64,000 nt of DNA from an uncultured Pseudoflavonifractor sp. GTDB taxonomy: Bacteria; Bacillota; Clostridia; Oscillospirales; Oscillospiraceae. The notes beneath the pieces were generated by a model. It was not told the DNA's origin and searched no databases. It saw only the letters and a list, made by a program, of their open reading frames with translations. Below are positions 33,531-41,913 of this stretch, piece after piece. The stretch spans positions 29,609 through 93,608 of the forward strand of contig NZ_CALXGI010000005.1 in the NCBI RefSeq assembly GCF_944387805.1, written 5' to 3'. A program made the translations under genes and the position numbers. Each line of letters starts with the position of its first letter. Positions within the stretch are counted from its first letter, which is position 1.

Positions 33531-33581
33531 AGAAAGCAGCAGGCGCGGGAACCGCAACGGTTCCCGCGCCTGCTGCTTTCT
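33531..33581. terminator. Very long hairpin after citrate synthase
   Basis: A perfect 24-bp stem with a CAA loop 6 nt after the citrate synthase stop. The T-run (GTTTTTT) lies on the plus-strand side, so on the minus strand there is no U-tract. Confidence 0.7.
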
Positions 33582-33587
33582 GTTTTT

Positions 33588-34952
33588 TCAGCGCTCGGCC
33601 AGGCTCTTGTACTCCTGCCGGTGTCCCACGTACTGGTAGGCGGGACGGATAATCTTGCCCATATTGATGAGCTCCTCAATGCGGTGGGCGCTCCAGCCCG
33701 CTACACGGGCCAGGGCAAAGATGGGGGTATACAGCTCCAGAGGCAGGTCCAGCATATGGTAGACAAAGCCAGAGTAGAAGTCCACATTGGCGGACACGCC
33801 CTTGTAAATCTTCCGCTCGCCGGCAATCACCTCGGGACCCAGGCGCTCCACCAGGGAGTAGAGCTCGTACTCCTCGGTGCGCCCCTTCTCCCGGGACAGC
33901 CGCTCCACAAAGGACCGCAGGATATTGGCCCGGGGGTCGGACAGAGAGTAGACCGCGTGGCCCATGCCGTAGATGAGGCCCGCTTTGTCAAAGGCCTTCC
34001 GGTCCAGCAGGTCCTGGAGATAGGCCTTCACCTCGTCCTCATCCTTCCAGTCCCGGATATGCTCCTTCATATCCTCAAACATACGGATGACTTTGATGTT
34101 GGCGCCGCCGTGCTTGGGACCCTTCAGGGAGGCCAGGGCCGCCGCCATGCAGGAGTATGTATCCGTGCCGGAGGAGGTGACCACGTGGGTGGTGAAGGTG
34201 GAGTTGTTGCCGCCGCCGTGCTCAGCATGGAGGGTGAGGCACACATCCAGCACATGGGCCTCCCAGAAGGAATAGGATGCATCGGGCCGCAGCAGGGCCA
34301 GAATATTCTCCGCCATGGACAGCTCCGCCCGGGGAGCATGGATATAGAGGCTGTTCCCCTCTTTGTAGTTGTAGGCATGGTAGCCATATACCGCCAGCAG
34401 CGGGAACACGGCGATCATCTGGAGACACTGTCGCATCACGTTGGGCAGAGAGGTGTCATCTGCGCGGTCATCATAGGCGGCCAGATTGAGCACGCTGCGC
34501 GCCAGGGAGTTCATAATATCCCTGCTGGGGGCCTTGAGAATCACATCCCGGACAAAGTTGGTGGGCAGAGTGCGGTAATAAGAGAGCTGACCGCGGAAGT
34601 CGGCCAGCTCGTCGGCGTTGGGCAGTCGGCCCACCAAAAGCAGATAGGCGGTCTCCTCAAAGCCGAACCGCTTCTCCTTCAAAGCTCCGCTGACCAACTG
34701 CTCCACGTTAATGCCCCGATAGTAGAGCTCGCCGTCACAGGGCACTTCCCTGCCGTCCACCAGTTTTTTAGCCACAATCTCTGATATCTCGGTCAGGCCC
34801 GCAACGACGCCCTTACCGTTGAGATCGCGCAGTCCCCGCTTCACGTCGTACTTCACATAGTCGTCTGGGGAAATACTGCTGTTGGCCAGGGCCAGATTGG
34901 CCAGCTCGGTTACCTCAGGCGTCACTTCATTGTAATACGGATTGCTTGCCAT
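33588..34952 (-). CDS. gltA: Citrate synthase
   Basis: A 454-aa enzyme condensing oxaloacetate and acetyl-CoA to citrate. The catalytic His regions LHAEHGGGNNSTF and YGMGHAVYS and the Asp in NVDFYSGFVYHML are present; the fold signature is that of the common si-type enzyme. The length fits the longer clostridial citrate synthases. ATG at 34952 has a perfect AAGGAGGT site 6 nt upstream. No aconitase or isocitrate dehydrogenase gene is adjacent, though such genes may be elsewhere; it would supply 2-oxoglutarate for glutamate. A GC hairpin sits in its short leader. Confidence 0.93.
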   Translation of the reverse strand: MASNPYYNEVTPEVTELANLALANSSISPDDYVKYDVKRGLRDLNGKGVVAGLTEISEIVAKKLVDGREVPCDGELYYRGINVEQLVSGALKEKRFGFEETAYLLLVGRLPNADELADFRGQLSYYRTLPTNFVRDVILKAPSRDIMNSLARSVLNLAAYDDRADDTSLPNVMRQCLQMIAVFPLLAVYGYHAYNYKEGNSLYIHAPRAELSMAENILALLRPDASYSFWEAHVLDVCLTLHAEHGGGNNSTFTTHVVTSSGTDTYSCMAAALASLKGPKHGGANIKVIRMFEDMKEHIRDWKDEDEVKAYLQDLLDRKAFDKAGLIYGMGHAVYSLSDPRANILRSFVERLSREKGRTEEYELYSLVERLGPEVIAGERKIYKGVSANVDFYSGFVYHMLDLPLELYTPIFALARVAGWSAHRIEELINMGKIIRPAYQYVGHRQEYKSLAER

Positions 34953-34974
34953 TGTCAGACCTCCTTCTTCCGGG

Positions 34975-35000
34975 AAAAGGCCGCCCCCGGGCGGCCTTTT
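34975..35000 (-). promoter_or_regulatory. Leader hairpin before citrate synthase
   Basis: A 12-bp perfect stem (AAAAGGCCGCCC/GGGCGGCCTTTT, 2-nt loop) ends about 9 nt before the ribosome binding site, with TTTT on the minus strand after the stem. It could be a weak attenuator. Confidence 0.45.
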
Positions 35001-35033
35001 GGTTTTGGTGGATGAAGTAATAGCTTGCTGATT

Positions 35034-35039
35034 ATTATA
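35034..35039 (-). promoter_or_regulatory. -10 element upstream of citrate synthase
   Basis: TATAAT on minus. No good -35 at 16-18 bp; about 80 nt upstream of the start codon. Confidence 0.35.
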
Positions 35040-35158
35040 GCGTGAAATTGTTTCTATTTTATGAATGGATACACAGTGTTTTTGCAAAACCTGGTTTTTC
35101 AAACTTATTTTATATGACAGTCCCTGTTTATATATCCAAAATTTCGTAAAAATCGCGC

Positions 35159-35197
35159 AAAAAAACGTGCCGCTCGCAGGAGCGGCACGTTTTTTTG
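35159..35197 (-). terminator. Terminator of the extracytoplasmic flavoprotein gene
   Basis: 11-bp stem (ACGTGCCGCTC-type, GCAG loop) flanked by seven A and six to seven T, 26 nt after the stop. Confidence 0.9.
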
Positions 35198-35222
35198 CTT
35201 TATTTCCTGTGTCCGGAACAGC

Positions 35223-36944
35223 TTACAGGATGTCCTCAGCCACGGAAGCGCCGGCAATGCGGCCAAAGACCACAGCCGCGCTGTAAGCGCCGCTGATCCA
35301 GGTGACTTCGCCGGCGGCATACAGGCCGGGCACCACGGTGCCGTCCTCGTAGAGGACCTGGGCACGCTCGTCGGCGGTGACACCGCCCTTGGTCATGTGG
35401 TTGGCAGTCTGGACCTTGGCACCATAGTAGGGGCCCTCAGCGTCGAAGGGACGGGCGCCCTCGGGCAGATTGGCATTGTACTCCTCCACAGAGGCCTTCA
35501 GACCCTCAGCGTCGATGCCCAGCTTCTCAGCCAGCTCCTCCAGGGTCTCGCCCTGCTGATAGTAGCCGGCGGCCACGTGCTTGCGGGTACGGTAGTTGTC
35601 CTCATACAGGGTGCGGTCAGCCAGGTAGAAGGCGGCGCCGTCGGGCTGAGCCAGGATGGCAGTACCCAGCTCCAGACCGGAGGTAGAGGCCTCGTCGATG
35701 AAGCGGGAGCCGTCCTTGTTCACCAGCAGGAAGCCGGAGCCGCCGCCGGTCAGATCCCGGCGGGGATTGAGGATGTAGGAGAAAACGGACATCTTGCCCA
35801 TGTTCTCCAGGCCAAAGCCGTTCTTCTCAAACACGGGGATGAAGTCGCCGGTGGTACCCATGGAGTTGGAGGTCTCCAGCACCTCATGGCCGGGGGCGTA
35901 CTTGGCCAGCAGCTCCTTGTTGTTGCAGAAGCCGCCGGTGGCCACCACCACAGCGTCAGCGGTGATATTGTAGGTGCCGCCCTTGGTCTCCACCACAACG
36001 CCGGTGCACACGCCGTCCTCCATGATGAGGTCGGTGCCCTTGTTCTCCAGGCGGATGTCAACGCCCAGCTCATAGGCTTCCTTCTCCAGACCGGTCTGGA
36101 TGTGGTCGCCGGCGTAGACATCGCTCTCGGCCATGTGGTTGGTGCCGCCGTTGGACTGGTTCAGGAGAATGTCCATGTCGCGCAGCCAGGCGTCCAGGGT
36201 CCACTCGCCCTCAGCCCAGGCCTGGAGGCGCTCAGGGGTGTTGCCGGCGTCCTTCTTCTCCTCGATGAACTGCTCCACAGTGTACTCAATGCCGGCCTTC
36301 TGCTGGGCCTTGGAGTTGATGAGGTCGAAGAAGTTCATATCAAACTTGCCGTTGCCGGACAGGATGCCCAGCTTCTCAATGAGGATCACGTCCTCCACGC
36401 CGTTCTGCTTGGCAGAGATGGCGGCGGCGAGGCCGGCAGGGCCGCCGCCCACAACCACCAGCTGTGCAGTGGTATCCTCAGGCGCAGCGGGGGTCTCGGC
36501 GCTGGCAGTGGTCATGGTGATTTCGCCGAAATCCTGGCCGTACTGGCTGGCGGCGTCAGCCACGGCAGACTTCACAGCATAGGAGGTAAAGGTGGCGCTG
36601 GAGACGCTGTCCACCACGGGGCTCTGGGCCTCCAGAATGCGGTCCTTCAGAATGGGGAACGCCCGGTTCACCACAGGATCGGTCTCATGGTGGTCCAGCA
36701 GGCGCAGGTCGGTCATCTGTCCGTCCTCTACGGTTACCAGGACAGAGACCTCACCGCCGTAGCCGGTACCCTTGCCCTCGTAGACGCCGCTGACCGCAGC
36801 AGTCTGCACAGGCTCGCTGGACTGGGGCTGGCTGGCAGAGGGCGTGGCAGAGGGACTTTCCGCAGCGGGAGTGTTGGAGCAGGCCGTCGTCAGGAGCAGG
36901 GCGCCAGCCGCAACCAGACTTAGTACACGTTTGCTTTTCTTCAT
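35223..36944 (-). CDS. Lipoprotein flavin reductase (FMN-bind plus FAD-binding domain, UrdA/fumarate-reductase type)
   Basis: A 573-aa exported lipoprotein (signal with LLLTTAC lipobox, then a Ser/Thr/Pro-rich linker). Residues about 55-140 are an FMN-binding domain with covalent-flavin site DSVSSAT, flavinylated by ApbE in this family. Residues about 160 to the end are the FAD_binding_2 domain: VVVGGGPAGLAAAISAK, VVVATGGFCNNKEL, and GLYAAGEVTWISGAYSAAVV. Relatives are extracytoplasmic reductases for fumarate, urocanate or acrylate-like acceptors fed by membrane electron transfer. Substrate not determinable. Start at 36944 chosen for AAAGGA 9 nt upstream; the ATG at 36953 is too close. Confidence 0.87.
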   Translation of the reverse strand: MKKSKRVLSLVAAGALLLTTACSNTPAAESPSATPSASQPQSSEPVQTAAVSGVYEGKGTGYGGEVSVLVTVEDGQMTDLRLLDHHETDPVVNRAFPILKDRILEAQSPVVDSVSSATFTSYAVKSAVADAASQYGQDFGEITMTTASAETPAAPEDTTAQLVVVGGGPAGLAAAISAKQNGVEDVILIEKLGILSGNGKFDMNFFDLINSKAQQKAGIEYTVEQFIEEKKDAGNTPERLQAWAEGEWTLDAWLRDMDILLNQSNGGTNHMAESDVYAGDHIQTGLEKEAYELGVDIRLENKGTDLIMEDGVCTGVVVETKGGTYNITADAVVVATGGFCNNKELLAKYAPGHEVLETSNSMGTTGDFIPVFEKNGFGLENMGKMSVFSYILNPRRDLTGGGSGFLLVNKDGSRFIDEASTSGLELGTAILAQPDGAAFYLADRTLYEDNYRTRKHVAAGYYQQGETLEELAEKLGIDAEGLKASVEEYNANLPEGARPFDAEGPYYGAKVQTANHMTKGGVTADERAQVLYEDGTVVPGLYAAGEVTWISGAYSAAVVFGRIAGASVAEDIL

Positions 36945-37040
36945 TTCATGCATTCCTTTCCAATATTCGCGTTTCTTCTGTGCTGATTTTGGCTCTCTTC
37001 CACTTTTCCCGCGTGGAAGCGCCTTTGCAGCATATTGTTA

Positions 37041-37068
37041 ATTATATATCATTTATTTAAGTTGTCAA
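37041..37068 (-). promoter_or_regulatory. Promoter of the flavin reductase gene
   Basis: TTGACA (37063-37068), 16 bp, TATAAT (37041-37046) on minus, about 97 nt upstream of the start. Confidence 0.65.
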
Positions 37069-37114
37069 CTGTTGCGGGATTTGAGTCCTGCCGCTTTCCC
37101 GTTATAATGCACAA

Positions 37115-37149
37115 ATTCCGCATGTCCTCTGTTGGAGGACATGCGGAAT
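37115..37149. terminator. Hairpin after corA
   Basis: A perfect 15-bp stem (37115-37129 with 37135-37149). It lies 8 nt after the corA stop on minus (followed by TTTG). It has a better T-run (CATTTTTC) on the plus strand. Confidence 0.7.
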
Positions 37150-37157
37150 CATTTTTC

Positions 37158-38090
37158 TCAAAACAGATCGTGCTTTTTCAGAATCAACGCCACTACAGCG
37201 ATGACAGCTACGGCCAGAATCAGCGGAATCCACCAGAACTGATCCAGCGGCAGGCCGGCGGTAATATTCATGCCGTAGAAGCCAAAGATAATATTTGGCA
37301 CTGTGAGCAGTACGGTGATGGAGGTCAGCACCTTCATGATCACGTTCAGGTTGTTGGAGATGACTGAAGCAAAGGCGTCCATCATACCGGAGATGATAGA
37401 GGAGTAGATATTGGCCATCTCGATGGCCTGGCGCACCTCAATGAGCACGTCCTCCAGCAGATCGTGGTCCTCCTCATAGAGGGTGATAATACGGCCACGG
37501 AGAATTTTCTCCAGAGTGACCTCATTTGCCTTCAGGGAGGTGTTGAAGTACACCAGAGACTTCTCCAGGTCCAACAGCTGGATGAGCTCCTTGTTCCGCT
37601 GGGACTTGTAGAGATGGCGCTCCATATAGTTGTAGATCTTATCGATTTGCTTCAGGTATTGCAGGAATCGTTTGGCCACCTGGAGCAGCATGTAGAGGAT
37701 GAAGCGGGTTCGCTTCTGGGTTTCAGCATTCTTCACCAGCCCATCCTGAAAATCTCTTACAATCGAGGATTCCTTTAGGCAGACGGTAATGATGTGCTTT
37801 TCCGTCACGATGATACCCAGAGGAATGGTAGAGTAGACCACCGCGTCGTCCTTCTCCACGGCGGGCACGTCAATGATGATCAGGGTCTGGTCGTCCTCCG
37901 TGTCAATACGGGAGGTCTCCTCTTCATCCAGGGCGGCCCGCAGAAAGCCGGGGTCTACATTCAGCGTCTCCGATACAGTATTCAGTTCATCCTCCGTAGG
38001 ATAGGTCAGGTTAATCCAACATCCGTCCTGGATGGTATCCAGCCGGGTCATCTTCTTGTCAATCGTCTTATGGATGGAGAGCATTTTCAT
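37158..38090 (-). CDS. corA: CorA-family magnesium/divalent cation transporter
   Basis: A 310-aa inner-membrane channel-type transporter for Mg2+ (sometimes Co2+ or Ni2+). The N-terminal alpha/beta cytoplasmic domain and long stalk helix (EVTLEKILRGRIITLYEED region) precede two C-terminal helices. The selectivity motif GMN is at YGMNITAG and the tail is basic (LILKKHDLF). ATG at 38090 is chosen over an adjacent GTG; GGAAAG is the likely binding site. A leader of about 470 nt with several inverted repeats and a 21-codon frame precedes it, so post-initiation control is plausible. Confidence 0.93.
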   Translation of the reverse strand: MKMLSIHKTIDKKMTRLDTIQDGCWINLTYPTEDELNTVSETLNVDPGFLRAALDEEETSRIDTEDDQTLIIIDVPAVEKDDAVVYSTIPLGIIVTEKHIITVCLKESSIVRDFQDGLVKNAETQKRTRFILYMLLQVAKRFLQYLKQIDKIYNYMERHLYKSQRNKELIQLLDLEKSLVYFNTSLKANEVTLEKILRGRIITLYEEDHDLLEDVLIEVRQAIEMANIYSSIISGMMDAFASVISNNLNVIMKVLTSITVLLTVPNIIFGFYGMNITAGLPLDQFWWIPLILAVAVIAVVALILKKHDLF

Positions 38091-38567
38091 CACGTCTTTC
38101 CGACGCGCCGGGGACAGGCAGAATCGGTCTCCGCACCGCAGCGTCCATAATATGGAAGTCTGCCCGTGGCCCGGCAGAATTATCCGGGCATGGGCCGCCT
38201 TTTCGGCGCCGGCAGCAGCCGCTCCCGTACCTGCCGGGAAAGGTCCGCGCGTCCTTTTTTGGTCCGCCGCGGCAAACGCCCTGTCATACCCTCATCCAAA
38301 CCCCGCGATGATACGGACCTTGGATGAGTGCGCGACGCGCTCCGCCGGCGGCGTGGGCGCCGCAGACATATAGGGCGGGCAATCTCCGCCTTTCAGCCTT
38401 TATGCGCCGTGCTGTTTGTATTTCTGTTCCATGTTCGACTCAGGGGGTCGCTGCTCACGGCGCATATCACTCCTTCTCCATTCAAATTTCCTGGGCGCCG
38501 CCCTCCAGAGAGGTCCGGCAGATGTTCCCTGCCAATCAACCATATAACGGCTGATTCAGCAGACATT
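38091..38567 (-). promoter_or_regulatory. Long structured corA leader
   Basis: No conserved gene fits here. On minus the leader contains a 10-bp stem (38402-38411 with 38456-38465) and a 9-bp stem CTCATCCAA/TTGGATGAG (38291-38299 with 38320-38328) among other GC-rich repeats. I looked for the M-box (ykoK) core GGTGAGGCTCC and did not find it, so no known magnesium riboswitch can be claimed. Confidence 0.45.
38400..38465 (-). CDS. Possible 21-aa leader peptide upstream of corA
   Basis: ATG at 38465 with GAAGGAG ending 4 nt upstream, then 21 codons and TAA. The peptide is hydrophilic and rich in Arg, Gln, Glu and Lys (begins MRREQRPPES). The 10-bp inverted repeat begins at its start codon and ends at its stop codon, so the frame could be a by-product of a stem. 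Salmonella corA has a leader peptide (CorL), an analogy only. Confidence 0.3.
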   Translation of the reverse strand: MRREQRPPESNMEQKYKQHGA

Positions 38568-38596
38568 ATTATAAGCCTCTTTTTTCTGGAATGCAA
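38568..38596 (-). promoter_or_regulatory. corA promoter
   Basis: TTGCAT (38591-38596), 17 bp, TATAAT (38568-38573) on minus. It is followed by the 16-nt element AATAATGTCTGCTGAA (38555-38570) shared with the thyA promoter. Confidence 0.55.
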
Positions 38597-38629
38597 CCCG
38601 GGAAGCCCCAGGTTATCATCCCATCCAGA

Positions 38630-38664
38630 AAAAACACGCCGGCCTGCCTTCAGGCAGACCGGCG
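38630..38664 (-). terminator. ftsZ terminator
   Basis: A 12-bp stem with one mismatch (38637-38648 with 38653-38664) followed on minus by GTGTTTTTTCT, 15 nt after the ftsZ stop. Confidence 0.85.
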
Positions 38665-38679
38665 CGCAGTCTCACAGTG

Positions 38680-39807
<1,128 letters not shown>

Positions 39808-39855
39808 AACTGCTCCTCCTATGTAAAAGAAGTGAAAACTCTCTTTTTATGCAAA

Positions 39856-40248
39856 TTATGGAAGCTCATTTTCCGAGCCCTGACTATTATTTATGTCTTG
39901 TTCTATTCTAGCCTTCTTTTGGCGCGAGGTCAATAGTTCCCGCCGGATTTCCGCAAAGTTTTGGAACATGCGGGTGCCGAAAACCACCACCGCCGCAAGA
40001 TATAGGGGCAGTCCCAGCTTGTCCCCCAGCCATGCCAGGAACACGGCGATGATGGCATTGCCGAAGAACCCGGACAGAAAGATAGACAGCTTAAAGGTCT
40101 TTTTAATGCGGGCATTCATGCCGCCCAGGGCAGAATCCAGAGCAGCCAGCAGCCCGGTGGCCACATAGAGACTGTACTGGCTGGGCACATGCCAGGGCAG
40201 GAAGCAGCCGATGACAAGTCCCACAATCAGGCCGGCCAGCTCAATCAT
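39856..40248 (-). CDS. sbp: Small basic protein, DUF1290 family
   Basis: A 130-aa membrane protein with three helices (about residues 4-22, 28-45, 56-90) homologous to B. subtilis Sbp, encoded just before ftsA-ftsZ in Bacillus. Its function is unknown, but the position within dcw clusters is conserved in Firmicutes. ATG overlaps the DUF881 stop by 4 nt. The C-terminal 40 residues are hydrophilic (ELLTSRQKKARIEQDINN). Confidence 0.88.
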   Translation of the reverse strand: MIELAGLIVGLVIGCFLPWHVPSQYSLYVATGLLAALDSALGGMNARIKKTFKLSIFLSGFFGNAIIAVFLAWLGDKLGLPLYLAAVVVFGTRMFQNFAEIRRELLTSRQKKARIEQDINNSQGSENELP

Positions 40249-41012
40249 CCCACAGCGCCCCCTTCCGTGCCCTCGCTCTGGGCGGTGGAGGGCTTGGCAT
40301 ACTGGAAGTCAATGACCCCGTTGTAGGCGGGCACGGTGAGCATCTCGCTGGGCGTCACCTTCACCTCAATCTTCCACTGCCCCAGCACGTCCACCACGCC
40401 GTTGCGCATGGTGAGGGCGGAGTAGAGGGTATCGGGGTCGCCGATGGCATTGAACACAAAGGGAGCGGTGTACCGCCGGCCATTGACGATGACCACTGAA
40501 CCGGCGCAGCGGATCTCGGTGGTAGCCATAATCCGCTCCCCATTGAGGGAGATAGCCTCCGCGCCCGCGTCCCGCAGTTCGTTGAGTACCGAGAGCAGGT
40601 CGTTGTCGTGAATAAGGTAGTCGGCCTCGTCGCCGGTGACGTTGGCTGCGCTGGAGTCCTGCAGGCTCACCATTACGCCGGGGCCCACAACTTCCACCAG
40701 TCCTGCCTCCATTTCCAGTTTGTCCACCTCAGCCCGCAGGGCCTCGCTCTCTCCGCTGCCTGAGGCCGCCTCGTCCCGGTAAGTCTGGAGCTCAGCCTGC
40801 ACCTGCTCCAGCTGTGCCCTGGTGGTTTCCAGGCTGTCCACGGTCTCGTTGTAGAGCTGCTGGAGGGTCTCCAGCCGACCGGTATTGGTGGCATCCGCTG
40901 CGGTGTTCACCTTTACGCTGCGCAGCTGCACGGCCAGCAGGATGCCCAACAGCGCGCACACGCCTCCAATGGCCAGCTCACCCCAGTTCTTCTTGCGTTT
41001 GGTCCGTTCCAT
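40245..41012 (-). CDS. DUF881 protein (YlxW/YlxX-like)
   Basis: A 255-aa protein anchored by one N-terminal helix (about residues 12-30), followed by a coiled coil (about 45-100, LETLQQLYNETVDSLETT) and an extracytoplasmic DUF881 domain (VEVVGPGVMVSLQDSS, then SLNGERI and GQWKIEVKVTPSEML). The family sits beside divIB/ftsQ and sbp in Firmicutes and is thought to be part of the division machinery or its assembly. It starts 27 nt after ftsQ. Confidence 0.9.
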   Translation of the reverse strand: MERTKRKKNWGELAIGGVCALLGILLAVQLRSVKVNTAADATNTGRLETLQQLYNETVDSLETTRAQLEQVQAELQTYRDEAASGSGESEALRAEVDKLEMEAGLVEVVGPGVMVSLQDSSAANVTGDEADYLIHDNDLLSVLNELRDAGAEAISLNGERIMATTEIRCAGSVVIVNGRRYTAPFVFNAIGDPDTLYSALTMRNGVVDVLGQWKIEVKVTPSEMLTVPAYNGVIDFQYAKPSTAQSEGTEGGAVG

Positions 41013-41039
41013 CTGTTCTCCTTCCTCCCGCCAGAGCGC

Positions 41040-41810
41040 TCAGCCCAGCATGGACGCATAGGGGATAAAATGGGGCTCGTCCAGAGTCAGGTCGATGACG
41101 CCCCGATCAGTCTCCTCCAAGGCCCCGATGGCCGCTTCCAGAATCTTGGCCGCCTGATTGAAGTCGGTGTTCATTGGGATCTTCACCGTAAACCTGCCGC
41201 CGTAGCCCATTTTAATAAAGTTGATGGCAGTCAGGTCAAAGCTCTCAGCCTGATCCGTCATTCCCCGGGCGGCCAGAGCTGCAAAAAGCTTCTCCAGGCT
41301 GGAGAGCTTGTTGCTCTCCCCCTCGGCCACCTTCAGCCGTTCGCCCACCACAGGGCTGTCCGGCGTCAGGCCGGTGAGGGGCGGGAATTCCGCCGCCCGT
41401 GCCTCGTCCGCCCGCTCCAGAATCTTGCCCTTTGTATCAATAATCCACCAGGCGTCGCTGCCCTGGATGGCCGCCGCAGGCACGCATTCAGTCACGTTGA
41501 TCACCAGTGTGTCAGGCAGGCGGCGGGAGACCGAGATCTCATCCACATAGGGCAGCCGGGAGATAATTTGCCGCATCACCTTGAACTTATTGACGGCAAA
41601 GAGGTTGTCCCCCCGCTCTACCTCAGCGGCGCCGATAATCTGCTCCGCCGTATAGGCTGACTGGCCGTTGACCTCAATGTTTTCCACCCGGAAAAACACC
41701 GCGCAGCCCGCCACAATCGCCGCTATAATCACAGCAGCGGACAGCACTTTATAGAGGAAGCCGAAGCGTCCTCTGTTTCGCCGCTTGCGCTTGTTCCGTC
41801 TCGCCGCCAT
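41040..41810 (-). CDS. ftsQ: Cell division protein FtsQ/DivIB
   Basis: A 256-aa bitopic divisome protein. A very basic N-terminal cytoplasmic tail (AARRNKRKRRNRGR) and one helix (about residues 20-41) lead to the POTRA domain (FFRVENIEVNGQSAYTAEQI) and the beta domain with LPYVDEISVSRRLPDTLVINV. It links early and late divisome proteins with FtsL and DivIC. ATG has AGGAGCAGGAAA upstream, and a GC hairpin (41828-41850) ends just before that site. Confidence 0.93.
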   Translation of the reverse strand: MAARRNKRKRRNRGRFGFLYKVLSAAVIIAAIVAGCAVFFRVENIEVNGQSAYTAEQIIGAAEVERGDNLFAVNKFKVMRQIISRLPYVDEISVSRRLPDTLVINVTECVPAAAIQGSDAWWIIDTKGKILERADEARAAEFPPLTGLTPDSPVVGERLKVAEGESNKLSSLEKLFAALAARGMTDQAESFDLTAINFIKMGYGGRFTVKIPMNTDFNQAAKILEAAIGALEETDRGVIDLTLDEPHFIPYASMLG

Positions 41811-41827
41811 TTTCCTGCTCCTCTGCC

Positions 41828-41850
41828 GCCGCCGGGCGAGGCCCGGCGGC
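41828..41850 (-). repeat. GC hairpin in the ftsQ leader
   Basis: A 10-bp perfect stem GCCGCCGGGC/GCCCGGCGGC with a 3-nt loop, directly before the ftsQ ribosome binding site. TATACT on minus at 41864-41869 may be a -10, with no clear -35. Confidence 0.5.
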
Positions 41851-41913
41851 TTGTTTTCTTTTCAGTATACCGAAAATAATCAAATCGTTTGTGAGGAAAT
41901 TCTTAATTTTCTC

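Noticed and set aside
38091..38567. M-box magnesium riboswitch upstream of corA
   Set aside because: The conserved GGTGAGGCTCC core and its partner loops were not found on the minus strand.
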